Source: Neobacillus muris
GTDB lineage: Bacteria > Bacillota > Bacilli > Bacillales > Cytobacillaceae
Assembly: GCF_943193175.1 (NCBI RefSeq)
Contig: NZ_CALPDF010000046.1
Location: 1 to 36,552 of the forward strand
Direction of reading: 5' to 3'
DNA length: 36,552 nucleotides
Part shown: positions 7,661 through 14,997 of the stretch, piece by piece
Layout of the letters: the number at the start of each line of letters is the position of its first letter
How positions within the stretch are numbered: the stretch's first letter is position 1
Position numbers and translations under genes: made by a program
Notes under the pieces: generated by a model
What the model was told of the DNA's origin: nothing
What the model saw: the letters and a program-made list of their open reading frames with translations, nothing else
Database searches by the model: none

Positions 7661-8075
7661 GTTAATGACGTTCGGGTAATCGCTGCAGGTAGCATATGCA
7701 AGCTGCAGAGGAAAGTCCATGCTCGCACGGACTGAGACGTCCGTAGTGTTCGTGCCTAGTGAAAAAATAAGCTAGGGCAGCCAAGATTCTTGGCTGACGG
7801 CTGGGAAAATACCTAAGTCCGTTTAGGATATGGTATGAATACCTTTAAAAGTGCCACAGTGACGTAGCCTTTCCAGAAATGGAAAGGGTGGAACGGGTAA
7901 ACCCCGCGAGCGAGAAACCCAAATTATGGTAGGGGCGCTTTCTCTGAGGAAATGAACAAGGAGAAGGACAGATTCCTTGTGAATCTGTAGATAGATGGTT
8001 ACCGCCATAGTACGAGACTTTAATGGTCGCTTGAAGTACTTTGGTACAGAACATGGCTTATAGAACGTTATTAAT
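7661..8075 (+). ncRNA. rnpB: RNase P RNA, type B
   Basis: Catalytic RNA of ribonuclease P, which trims tRNA 5' leaders. The conserved 5' core is present: GTTCGGGTAATCGCTGCAG, then GAGGAAAGTCCATGCTCGCA, then GTAGTGTTCGTGCCTAG. Further on, AAAGTGCCACAGTGACG, AAACCCCGCGAGCGAGAAAC, CCAAATTATGGTAGGGG and the closing ACATGGCTTATAGAACG are all seen in order. The ends pair (GTTAATGACGTTC with GAACGTTATTAAT), setting the limits at about 7661 and 8075. The layout follows B. subtilis RNase P RNA closely, so it is the Bacillus type B fold. Confidence 0.97.
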
Positions 8076-8102
8076 GGATAAGTTATTTGGTAAATAGTAA
8101 TG

Positions 8103-8125
8103 GCTCTCCTGCTGGAGGGCTTTTT
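8103..8125 (+). terminator. Terminator after rnpB
   Basis: GCTCTCC (8103-8109) pairs with GGAGGGC (8114-8120) around TGCT, followed by TTTTTA. It ends the RNase P RNA transcript. Confidence 0.85.
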
Positions 8126-8254
8126 ATATGTTTTATATCCTGTTTGAATTTGCGAAAAGAAATATGAACATAATGGAACTAAACGCCTTTGCTCCCGGTT
8201 TGGAGCTATAAGGACTTACCATACATACAAAAGTGAAAGCTTAAGGGTGAAATA

Positions 8255-9400
8255 ATGGGAACATATCAAATTATTGCTACGGCAGCAATGGGACTTGAGG
8301 CTTTAGTGGCTAAAGAAGTCCGGGCGCTGGGGTATGACTGTAAAGTGGAAAATGGGAAAGTGATTTACACCGGAGATGAATATGCCATTGCAAGGAGCAA
8401 TTTATGGCTGCGCACCGCTGACCGGATTAAGGTGATTGTAGGCGAGTTTAAAGCTTTTACCTTTGATGAATTGTTTGAAAAGACAAAAGCACTGCCATGG
8501 GAGCAGTTTTTGCCTGAAAACGCTGAGTTCCCAGTAACGGGAAAGTCGGTCAAGTCGAAACTATTTAGTGTATCCGATTGCCAGGCAATTGTGAAGAAGG
8601 CCGTTGTGGAACGAATGAAACAACATTATAAGAAAACGGGCTGGCTTGAGGAAAATGGGGCGTTATATCGTATTGAAGTTGCATTATTAAAAGACGTGGC
8701 AACAATCACGATTGACGCGAGCGGACAGGGCCTCCATAAGCGGGGATTCCGTGCCTCCCAAGGCGCTGCTCCATTAAAGGAGACGCTTGCTGCTGCCCTT
8801 GTCATGCTGACCAATTGGCATCCTGACCGTCCGTTTATTGATCCATTTTGCGGTTCAGGAACGATTCCTATTGAAGCAGCAATGATTGGACAAAATATCG
8901 CTCCAGGTTTTAATCGTGAGTTTGTTTCGGAAAGCTGGCATTGGATGCCGGAAAAAGTTTGGCGGGATGTCCGTAATGAGGCGGAAGATTTGGCCAAATA
9001 TGACCAGCCGCTGGATATTACAGGTTCAGATATAGATCATCGCATGGTAACCATTGCTTCGGAAAATTCATTTGAGGCCGGGTTGGCAGACGTTATCCAG
9101 TTTAAACAAATGCGGGTGCAGGATCTAACCGTCAAAAAAGAAAATGGAGTGATAATCGGCAATCCGCCGTATGGCGAGAGGCTCGGAGAGAAAAGTGAGG
9201 TTGAACAGATGTACCGGGAAATGGGCCAGACTTTTAGTAAGCTTGATACATGGTCGATTTACATTCTAACCTCAAATGAAAACTTTGAAGAGCTTTATGG
9301 AAGACCTGCAACCAAAAAAAGAAAGCTATTTAATGGTTTTATTAAAACCGATTTTTATCAATATTGGGGGAAAAAGCCTCCGCGTCAGGATAGGCAATAA
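8255..9400 (+). CDS. ypsC: YpsC, THUMP-domain rRNA methyltransferase (RlmL-like)
   Basis: SAM-dependent RNA methyltransferase of the RlmL/UPF0020 family, whose members make N2-methylguanosine in 23S rRNA. The 381-residue protein starts GTYQIIATAAMGLEALVAKE, has a THUMP RNA-binding domain at about 45-155, then a Rossmann methylase domain. SAM-binding motif I is DPFCGSGTIPIEAA near residue 195, GSDIDHRMV is the acidic-loop motif, and NPPYGERL near 303 is the base-methylation catalytic motif. AAGGGTGAAATA precedes the ATG. The exact guanosine modified here cannot be read from the sequence. B. subtilis YpsC (385 residues) occupies the same position after rnpB. Confidence 0.92.
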   Translation: MGTYQIIATAAMGLEALVAKEVRALGYDCKVENGKVIYTGDEYAIARSNLWLRTADRIKVIVGEFKAFTFDELFEKTKALPWEQFLPENAEFPVTGKSVKSKLFSVSDCQAIVKKAVVERMKQHYKKTGWLEENGALYRIEVALLKDVATITIDASGQGLHKRGFRASQGAAPLKETLAAALVMLTNWHPDRPFIDPFCGSGTIPIEAAMIGQNIAPGFNREFVSESWHWMPEKVWRDVRNEAEDLAKYDQPLDITGSDIDHRMVTIASENSFEAGLADVIQFKQMRVQDLTVKKENGVIIGNPPYGERLGEKSEVEQMYREMGQTFSKLDTWSIYILTSNENFEELYGRPATKKRKLFNGFIKTDFYQYWGKKPPRQDRQ

Positions 9401-9423
9401 TAATAAATAGAGGGATGGAATTG

Positions 9424-9448
9424 GCGTCGTTACGGCGCTATTCTTTTT
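9424..9448 (+). terminator. Probable terminator between ypsC and ypvA
   Basis: GCGTCG (9424-9429) pairs with CGGCGC (9433-9438) around TTA, followed by TATTCTTTTT. The stem is short, so some read-through into ypvA is likely. Confidence 0.55.
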
Positions 9449-9459
9449 GGAGGGATTAG

Positions 9460-11394
9460 ATGCAGATGCAGGAGCGCATTCCGTTTACCGTTTCTAAAAC
9501 AGAGTCATTTTATGATCAACTAAGCCAATGGATAGGGGATGTATTTTACGATATCTTGCCGGAATCCGGGTTTGAAGTCCGGGACGAACAAATTTTTATG
9601 GCCTACCAGCTGGAAAAGGCCTTTAAGGATAAACAGGTAATGTTTGCGGAAGCCGGTGTCGGCACGGGGAAAACCATTGTTTATCTGCTCTATTCCATTA
9701 TGTACGCACGCTATACAAATCGTCCTGCCGTGATTGCCTGTGCAGATGAAACGTTAATCGAGCAGCTGGTGAAAAAAGAGGGAGACATCGCCAAGCTAGA
9801 GCAAATACTGGGATTGAGCATTGATGTCCGACTGGCAAAATCTGAAGAACAATATTTGTGTCTCAATAAACTTGAAAAGGGAAGAATCCAGTTTTCTGAG
9901 GAAACGGACCTTATTTATCAGCAATTGCCAGTCTTTGTGCATACTGGCGGTTCTATGCAGACATTCACAAGGTATGGAGACAGGCGGGAGTTTCCAGAAC
10001 TGTCTGATGAGGTGTGGGAAAGCGTAAACTGGGATCCGTTGCAGGATTGTTTTGCCTGTGATAAACGCCATCGCTGCGGTCTTACATTGAACCGGGAATA
10101 TTACCGTCATGCTAAAGATTTGATCATATGCTCGCATGACTTTTATATGAAGCATGTTTGGACAAAGAATTCCAGGAGACGGGAAGGGCAGCTGCCGTTG
10201 CTCCCCGAATATTCCTCTGTAGTCTTTGATGAGGGGCATTTATTGGAATATGCTGCCCAAAAAGCGCTGAGTTACCGCTTCACTGAATATACACTGGAAA
10301 CTTTGCTTACAAGGTTAATGGAAAATGATGTTCGTGAACGGACATTAAATACGATTGAGGAAGCAATTTTGGATAATGAATCATTTTTTAATGCGATCTC
10401 CCAATTTTCCTCTAAATCTGATAGCTCGGAGAAACAGCTGATCCATAAGCATCCATTAGTAATGAGAGCGTGCCGGAAATTACACTCCACTCTGCAGCAA
10501 TTAGAAGAAGAACTTGTCTTTGAAAGTGAATTATTTGTTATAAATGAATATGATTTGAAAATTGTGGAAGAGTATTTGGAACAAATCACCTATTCTTTAT
10601 CCCTTTTTCTTCAGGAACTCAATGGAATTACATGGTTTGAAGAAACCGGCAGCGAACGGACTCTAGTCATTATGCCGAAACTCGTCGCTGATGTGCTGCA
10701 GGAAGAGGTCTTTTCACAGAAAAAGCCTTATATTTTTTCTTCAGCCACACTGTCAAATGAAAGCTCGTTTGATTACATTGCATCAAGCCTTGGGATTTTG
10801 GATTATTTGTCCTTCTCGGTTAACTCTCCTTTTGAGTATGAAGAAAAGATGAAGGTGTATCTTCCTAAGTTTCATAAAGTGGAAACAGATAAAAAGCTCG
10901 ATTATTTGACAGAGCAAATCATTCAATCAGAAGGAAGGGCGCTCATTCTGTTAAACACAAAAGCGGAAATGGCCCAAATAAAATCCAAATTATTGCATGC
11001 GGAGCTTCCTTTCCCTGTATATTTTGAAGGGGATGAGGAAATCAGCACGCTTGTTTCTAAGTTTCAAAACGAGGAGCATGCCATCCTTTGTTCAATGCAT
11101 CTGTGGGAAGGGCTAGATATCCCGGGAAGGTCTCTTGAAAATGTTTTGATATTTTCCCTTCCATACCCGCCGCATGATCCAGTCTTTATTGCAAAACGTG
11201 AGGGAGCAGAGGATCCATTTAGTGAAGTGGATTTGCCGTATATGCTCCTCAGGTTGAGACAAGGGATTGGACGTTTAATTAGGGGTGAAGCTGATCAAGG
11301 AACTGTCCATATCATGGTCGAAAAAAATATCACAGAGGATGTCCTGCAGAAAATTTACCGCATATTGCCGGTAAAACCTTTGGAAATCAACTAA
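9460..11394 (+). CDS. ypvA: YpvA, DinG/XPD-family Fe-S helicase
   Basis: Superfamily 2 DNA helicase of the DinG/XPD group, expected to move 5' to 3' on single-stranded DNA. Walker A is AEAGVGTGKT near residue 63. Between motifs Ia and II lie Cys near 132 and CFACDKRHRC near 198-207, a four-cysteine pattern suited to a [4Fe-4S] cluster. DEGH (Walker B) follows near 256, and SSATLS and GIGRLIRGEADQG are motifs III/VI. The length, 644 residues, matches B. subtilis YpvA. Unlike B. subtilis DinG it has no N-terminal exonuclease domain. GGAGGG stands just before the ATG, and a strong terminator closes the gene. Confidence 0.92.
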   Translation: MQMQERIPFTVSKTESFYDQLSQWIGDVFYDILPESGFEVRDEQIFMAYQLEKAFKDKQVMFAEAGVGTGKTIVYLLYSIMYARYTNRPAVIACADETLIEQLVKKEGDIAKLEQILGLSIDVRLAKSEEQYLCLNKLEKGRIQFSEETDLIYQQLPVFVHTGGSMQTFTRYGDRREFPELSDEVWESVNWDPLQDCFACDKRHRCGLTLNREYYRHAKDLIICSHDFYMKHVWTKNSRRREGQLPLLPEYSSVVFDEGHLLEYAAQKALSYRFTEYTLETLLTRLMENDVRERTLNTIEEAILDNESFFNAISQFSSKSDSSEKQLIHKHPLVMRACRKLHSTLQQLEEELVFESELFVINEYDLKIVEEYLEQITYSLSLFLQELNGITWFEETGSERTLVIMPKLVADVLQEEVFSQKKPYIFSSATLSNESSFDYIASSLGILDYLSFSVNSPFEYEEKMKVYLPKFHKVETDKKLDYLTEQIIQSEGRALILLNTKAEMAQIKSKLLHAELPFPVYFEGDEEISTLVSKFQNEEHAILCSMHLWEGLDIPGRSLENVLIFSLPYPPHDPVFIAKREGAEDPFSEVDLPYMLLRLRQGIGRLIRGEADQGTVHIMVEKNITEDVLQKIYRILPVKPLEIN

Positions 11395-11397
11395 AAT

Positions 11398-11434
11398 TAA
11401 GAAAGAGGAAGCAGAAATGCTTCCTCTTTCTTAA
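11398..11434. terminator. Bidirectional terminator, ypvA / Crp-Fnr gene
   Basis: GAAAGAGGAAGCA (11401-11413) pairs with TGCTTCCTCTTTC (11418-11430) around GAAA, flanked by TTAA on both sides. It overlaps the stop codon of the convergent regulator gene. Confidence 0.8.
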
Positions 11435-12123
11435 TTAAACAGCTCTTGCTGCAGCGTTTCAGGATCAATCAAGTAATTTCCTTCATCATCCTGAACAATT
11501 AAATTTTTCTTTTTTAAAAGATTGACGGTTCGGCTGACCGTTTCACGAGAGGTTCCAATCATATTGGCCAATTCACGGTTGGTAAATTGTGTTGTTAACT
11601 TATAGTGGCCGCCCGATTTTTTTCCATTTGTTTTACATAACCTGATAAGCAGCAAAACAATTTGTTCGAATGTATTATGAAGAATTTGTGCTTCTAATCT
11701 TGCCTGCAGATCGATTATTTTCTCTCCCATCACTCTAAACAGCTTTACACTAAGTTCCGGATAAGAAAGGAGGATTTTTTCAAATTGGTCGATCGGAATG
11801 ACGATTAAAACAGCGTCTTCCATTATTTCCGCCATTGCAGGGTATCGGCCTTTGCTAAAAAATCCAGTGTGCGGAAACATTTCACCTGCTTCCAAAATGG
11901 AAACGATCTGCTCCTTGCCGGAGAAATCGGTTTTATAGATTTTCACTTTGCCGCTTTGAATAAAAAATACCCGATCAAGCGGATCGTCCTGCATAAAAAC
12001 ATACATTTTATTTCTATAAAGCCGTGTCTGGGCAATTCTAACAATTTGCTCCAATTCATCATCAGAAAGCTCCTTGAAAAGGGGCACTCGGGAAAGCCTC
12101 GCTTTAATATCTTCTTGCTTCAT
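11431..12123 (-). CDS. Crp/Fnr-family transcriptional regulator lacking Fnr cysteines
   Basis: A 230-residue DNA-binding regulator. It has an N-terminal cyclic-nucleotide-fold sensor (about 10-125), the long dimerisation helix (about 127-150) and a C-terminal winged helix (TNRELANMIGTSRETVSRTV, 181-200). The recognition helix S192-R-E-T-V-S-R198 combines the Arg, Glu and Arg that in E. coli Crp read TGTGA half-sites. Bacillus Fnr carries a C-terminal cysteine cluster for oxygen sensing; this protein ends ETLQQELFN and its only cysteine is Cys163, so it is not canonical Fnr. It may sense NO or redox state by other means. The start at 12123 follows AAGGTG by six bases; an upstream ATG at 12138 is less well placed. 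It is divergent from the NO reductase gene. Confidence 0.85.
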   Translation of the reverse strand: MKQEDIKARLSRVPLFKELSDDELEQIVRIAQTRLYRNKMYVFMQDDPLDRVFFIQSGKVKIYKTDFSGKEQIVSILEAGEMFPHTGFFSKGRYPAMAEIMEDAVLIVIPIDQFEKILLSYPELSVKLFRVMGEKIIDLQARLEAQILHNTFEQIVLLLIRLCKTNGKKSGGHYKLTTQFTNRELANMIGTSRETVSRTVNLLKKKNLIVQDDEGNYLIDPETLQQELFN

Positions 12124-12190
12124 TTTCATCACCTTCATATTACTAATTCATTCCTTCATTATATTGTAACACTAAACGAATCGTCTAATA

Positions 12191-12269
12191 TGTGAACATC
12201 ATCATAGATAATGAAAATAATTCTCAATAGAGTGCTAAATATCACAGGAAAATGATGAGAAGCTTCACT
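12191..12269. promoter_or_regulatory. Degenerate Fnr/Crp-type sites between regulator and NO reductase
   Basis: Three imperfect sites lie in the divergent intergenic region: TGTGAACATCATCATA (12191-12206, 9 of 10), AGTGCTAAATATCACA (12231-12246) and GATGAGAAGCTTCACT (12254-12269). TACAAT (12291-12296) is a candidate -10 box for the reductase gene, giving a start near 12303. That puts the third, weakest site at about -41.5. Any of them could serve autoregulation or activation; the sequence alone does not decide. Confidence 0.45.
12207..12225. promoter_or_regulatory. Possible Fur box upstream of NO reductase
   Basis: GATAATGAAAATAATTCTC matches the 19-base Fur box GATAATGATAATCATTATC at 16 positions. 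It lies between two of the Fnr-type half-palindromes. Binding is untested, and AT-rich intergenic DNA produces such matches by chance. Confidence 0.4.
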
Positions 12270-12330
12270 TTGTGACTGACTTATGAACGCTACAATAACT
12301 ATGTGATAAATATTGAAAGGGTGGCTTTGG

Positions 12331-14691
12331 ATGGAAATAAAGCATAATACTCCAGTTAAAACGGCGGTAAAAGAAAAGAAAAACGCCTTATTAAAATCTA
12401 TTTTAATTGTTGTCATCTTGCTTAGCTTCACCGTCTTGCTTGGCGGTGGATACTGGATTTTTAAGGAGCAGGCACCGAGACCGCTCGAGGTAACGAACGA
12501 ACAAGGGAAGGTGTTGTTCACAAAAGAATCCATTATGGGCGGTCAAGCGGTTTGGCAAAAATATGGATTGATGGACTATGGTACAGTTCTGGGTCACGGA
12601 TCGTATATGGGTCCAGACTATACGGCTGAATCGTTAAAAATCTATACAGAAGGTATGCAGGACTATAAAGCTGACCAACAGTTTGGCAAAAAGTTTTCTG
12701 CCTTAAATGAAGACGAAAAAGCAGTCATAAAAAATCAGGTAATCACTGAAATGCGAAAAAACCGCTATAATGCCAGCAAAGATACATTAAAGCTTACTGC
12801 TGCGCAAGAGTACGGACTTAAACAGGTAAGAGCACATTATCAAGAGATTTTTACAAAAGGTGATGGCTGGGGACTAAAGCCAAATCTCATTAAGGATTCA
12901 GATATGCCTAAAAATGATCGTGCATATGTGGCGTCTGGGGACCAAATCAAGCAAATCTCTGATTTCTTCTTTTGGACTGCCTGGCTTTCCAGTACAGTCA
13001 GGGAAGGAGATAAAATAACCTATACCAATAACTGGCCGTATTATGAAGACGCCGGCAACCAGCTGTCATTTTCGGCTGTTTGGTGGAGCGGCGCGAGCAT
13101 TACGATCTTCCTCGTGATGCTAGGGCTGATCTTATTTTTCTTTTACCGCTATAAATTTGGGATGCAGGAAGCCTATAAGGAAGGCGAGTTTCCTAATATT
13201 GACTTGCGAAAAATACCTGTAACGAGTTCGCAAGTGAAAACAGGCAAATATTTTACAATCGTGACGGTATTATTCTTTGTTCAATGTATGTTTGGTGCCT
13301 TGTTGGCACACTATTATATCGAACCTGACAGCTTCTTTGGCATTAAGTGGATCCATGATATTCTTCCGTTTAATATTACAAAAGGCTATCATCTGCAATT
13401 GGCGATTTTCTGGATTGCCACAGCTTGGCTTGGTATGGGCATATATGTGGCACCGCTCGTAGGAGGCTATGAACCTAAGAAACAAGGATTATTGGTCGAT
13501 ATATTATTCTGGGCACTTGTTGTGCTAGTCGGCGGAAGCATGATTGGTGAGTGGCTCGGGGCCAATGGCAAACTAGGAAACCAATGGTTCTTGTTTGGAC
13601 ATACGGGCTGGGAATATATCGAGCTGGGCCGTGTCTGGCAGCTGATTCTGATTGTTGGTATGTTAATTTGGCTGTTTATCGTATTCCGCGGGGTAAAGGC
13701 AGGATTGAAACGGGAAACGGATAAGGGCGGACTGATTCACCTGCTATTCTATTCGGCGATAGCTGTACCAGCATTCTATGTTTTTGCCTTGTTTATTAAT
13801 CCTGGAACCAGCTTTACCTTTGCCGATTATTGGCGCTGGTGGATCATTCACCTTTGGGTAGAAGGGATTTTTGAAGTGTTTGCTGTTGTGGTGATCGGCT
13901 TCTTATTAGTTCAATTAGGATTGGTAACGAAAAAGTCTACTGTGAGACAATTATATTTCCAATTGATTTTACTGCTGGGAAGCGGCGTCATCGGAATTGG
14001 GCACCATTATTACTATAATGGCTCTGCAGAGGTTTGGATTGGACTAGGAGCTGTTTTCTCAGCGATGGAAGTCATCCCATTAACTTTATTAATCCTTGAA
14101 GCGTACGATCAATATAAAATGATGCGTGACGGCGGGGTGGATTTCCCTTTCAAGGGATCATTCTGGTTCTTGATCTCTGTGGCCATTTGGAACTTGGTTG
14201 GAGCAGGCGTATTAGGATTTTTGATTAACTTGCCGGCTGTGGCCTATTTTGAGCACGGACAATTCTTGACTCCTGCACATGGACATGGCTCCATGATGGG
14301 TGTTTATGGCATGTTTGCCGTGGCTGTGTTGTTATACTCGTTAAGAAATATTGTGAAACCTGAATTCTGGAAGGATAAGTGGTTAAAAATCAGCTGTATC
14401 TTATTAAACATCGGTTTAGCTGGAATGGTGTTCTTCTCCTTGCTGCCGGTAGGTATTATGCAAATCAAGGAAGCGTTCGATAACGGATATGCTGCGTCAC
14501 GTTCTGCGTCATTCCTTCAAAAGGATGCCGTACAAACCATTTTAACATGGCGGGCAATCCCGGACACTATTTTCTTGGTTGGCGTGGTGATCTTAGTGCT
14601 GTTCTGTATTAAAGCTCTATTCCATTTACGTAAGCCTACCCACAAAGAAGAAGAAAGGCTTCCTGTCAAAGACTTATCTGTTGAAGAATAA
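12331..14691 (+). CDS. norB: Quinol-dependent nitric oxide reductase (qNOR)
   Basis: Membrane enzyme that reduces two NO to N2O using quinol. The 786-residue length equals the single-chain qNOR class. One N-terminal transmembrane helix (about 22-44) is followed by a periplasmic-side NorC-like domain without heme (KESIMGGQAVWQKYG, LGHGSYMGPDY). A heme-copper-type membrane core then has KGYHLQLAIFW (His near 353), the WWIIHLWVEGIFEVF segment with iron-B His and the NOR-typical glutamates (about 507-514), GHHYYY (about 557) and HGHGSMMG (about 651). ATG at 12331 follows AGGGTGG by six bases; an in-frame TTG at 12313 lacks a site. It is divergent from the Crp/Fnr regulator and probably monocistronic. 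Confidence 0.93.
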   Translation: MEIKHNTPVKTAVKEKKNALLKSILIVVILLSFTVLLGGGYWIFKEQAPRPLEVTNEQGKVLFTKESIMGGQAVWQKYGLMDYGTVLGHGSYMGPDYTAESLKIYTEGMQDYKADQQFGKKFSALNEDEKAVIKNQVITEMRKNRYNASKDTLKLTAAQEYGLKQVRAHYQEIFTKGDGWGLKPNLIKDSDMPKNDRAYVASGDQIKQISDFFFWTAWLSSTVREGDKITYTNNWPYYEDAGNQLSFSAVWWSGASITIFLVMLGLILFFFYRYKFGMQEAYKEGEFPNIDLRKIPVTSSQVKTGKYFTIVTVLFFVQCMFGALLAHYYIEPDSFFGIKWIHDILPFNITKGYHLQLAIFWIATAWLGMGIYVAPLVGGYEPKKQGLLVDILFWALVVLVGGSMIGEWLGANGKLGNQWFLFGHTGWEYIELGRVWQLILIVGMLIWLFIVFRGVKAGLKRETDKGGLIHLLFYSAIAVPAFYVFALFINPGTSFTFADYWRWWIIHLWVEGIFEVFAVVVIGFLLVQLGLVTKKSTVRQLYFQLILLLGSGVIGIGHHYYYNGSAEVWIGLGAVFSAMEVIPLTLLILEAYDQYKMMRDGGVDFPFKGSFWFLISVAIWNLVGAGVLGFLINLPAVAYFEHGQFLTPAHGHGSMMGVYGMFAVAVLLYSLRNIVKPEFWKDKWLKISCILLNIGLAGMVFFSLLPVGIMQIKEAFDNGYAASRSASFLQKDAVQTILTWRAIPDTIFLVGVVILVLFCIKALFHLRKPTHKEEERLPVKDLSVEE

Positions 14692-14695
14692 TAGG

Positions 14696-14735
14696 GAAGA
14701 TCCGCATTGGCTACCTTTGCGGATCTTCTTTCTGT
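14696..14735 (+). terminator. Terminator after NO reductase gene
   Basis: GAAGATCCGCA (14696-14706) pairs perfectly with TGCGGATCTTC (14718-14728), followed by TTTCTGTTTTT. The hairpin also encodes the last codons of the convergent 50-residue gene. Confidence 0.85.
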
Positions 14736-14863
14736 TTTTCCTGTTTTTCAAAGCAGTCAAAGCATAAAAGGTCTTTTGTTTCTGTATGTACCCCATTGAA
14801 AAACCCGTCTAGACAATAAATTTCTTTTTTGCAGTATAAACAGCAGCCGATATATTCTTTCAT
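14711..14863 (-). CDS. 50-residue cysteine-rich (zinc-ribbon-like) protein
   Basis: The frame encodes a protein starting MKEYIGCCLYCKKEIYCLDG and ending EDPQR. Cysteines at 7, 8, 11, 17, 34 and 37 include two CxxC pairs (CLYC and CFDC) 23 residues apart, a typical zinc-ribbon arrangement. AGGAGATAAATAGT gives a strong ribosome-binding site before the ATG. It lies convergent to the NO reductase gene and its last codons fall inside that gene's terminator. Family and role are not recognised; zinc binding is inferred from cysteine spacing. A thiol-rich protein beside an NO reductase could be a target of nitrosation, but nothing shows this. Confidence 0.7.
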   Translation of the reverse strand: MKEYIGCCLYCKKEIYCLDGFFNGVHTETKDLLCFDCFEKQEKQKEDPQR

Positions 14864-14908
14864 ACTATTTATCTCCTATTGGGAAAGTGGCTAATGTAAA
14901 AATCGCCA

Positions 14909-14931
14909 GAGACTCAGTCTCTATTTTTTTA
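14909..14931 (+). terminator. Terminator-like hairpin with no assigned gene
   Basis: AGAGAC (14909-14914) pairs with GTCTCT (14918-14923) around TCA and is followed by A and seven T. No plus-strand gene ends here. It may catch read-through from the NO reductase gene or insulate the carboxypeptidase gene. Confidence 0.5.
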
Positions 14932-14997
14932 GCCCTATACTTATTATAATATCAGAAAACTATGATAAAATTTATAGTTAAAAGGGGGATAATTTCA

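Noticed and set aside
8169..8207. 12-codon frame MELNAFAPGLEL ahead of ypsC, possible leader peptide
   Set aside because: No ribosome-binding site and no attenuator after it; the GCTCC/GGAGC pairing is weak.
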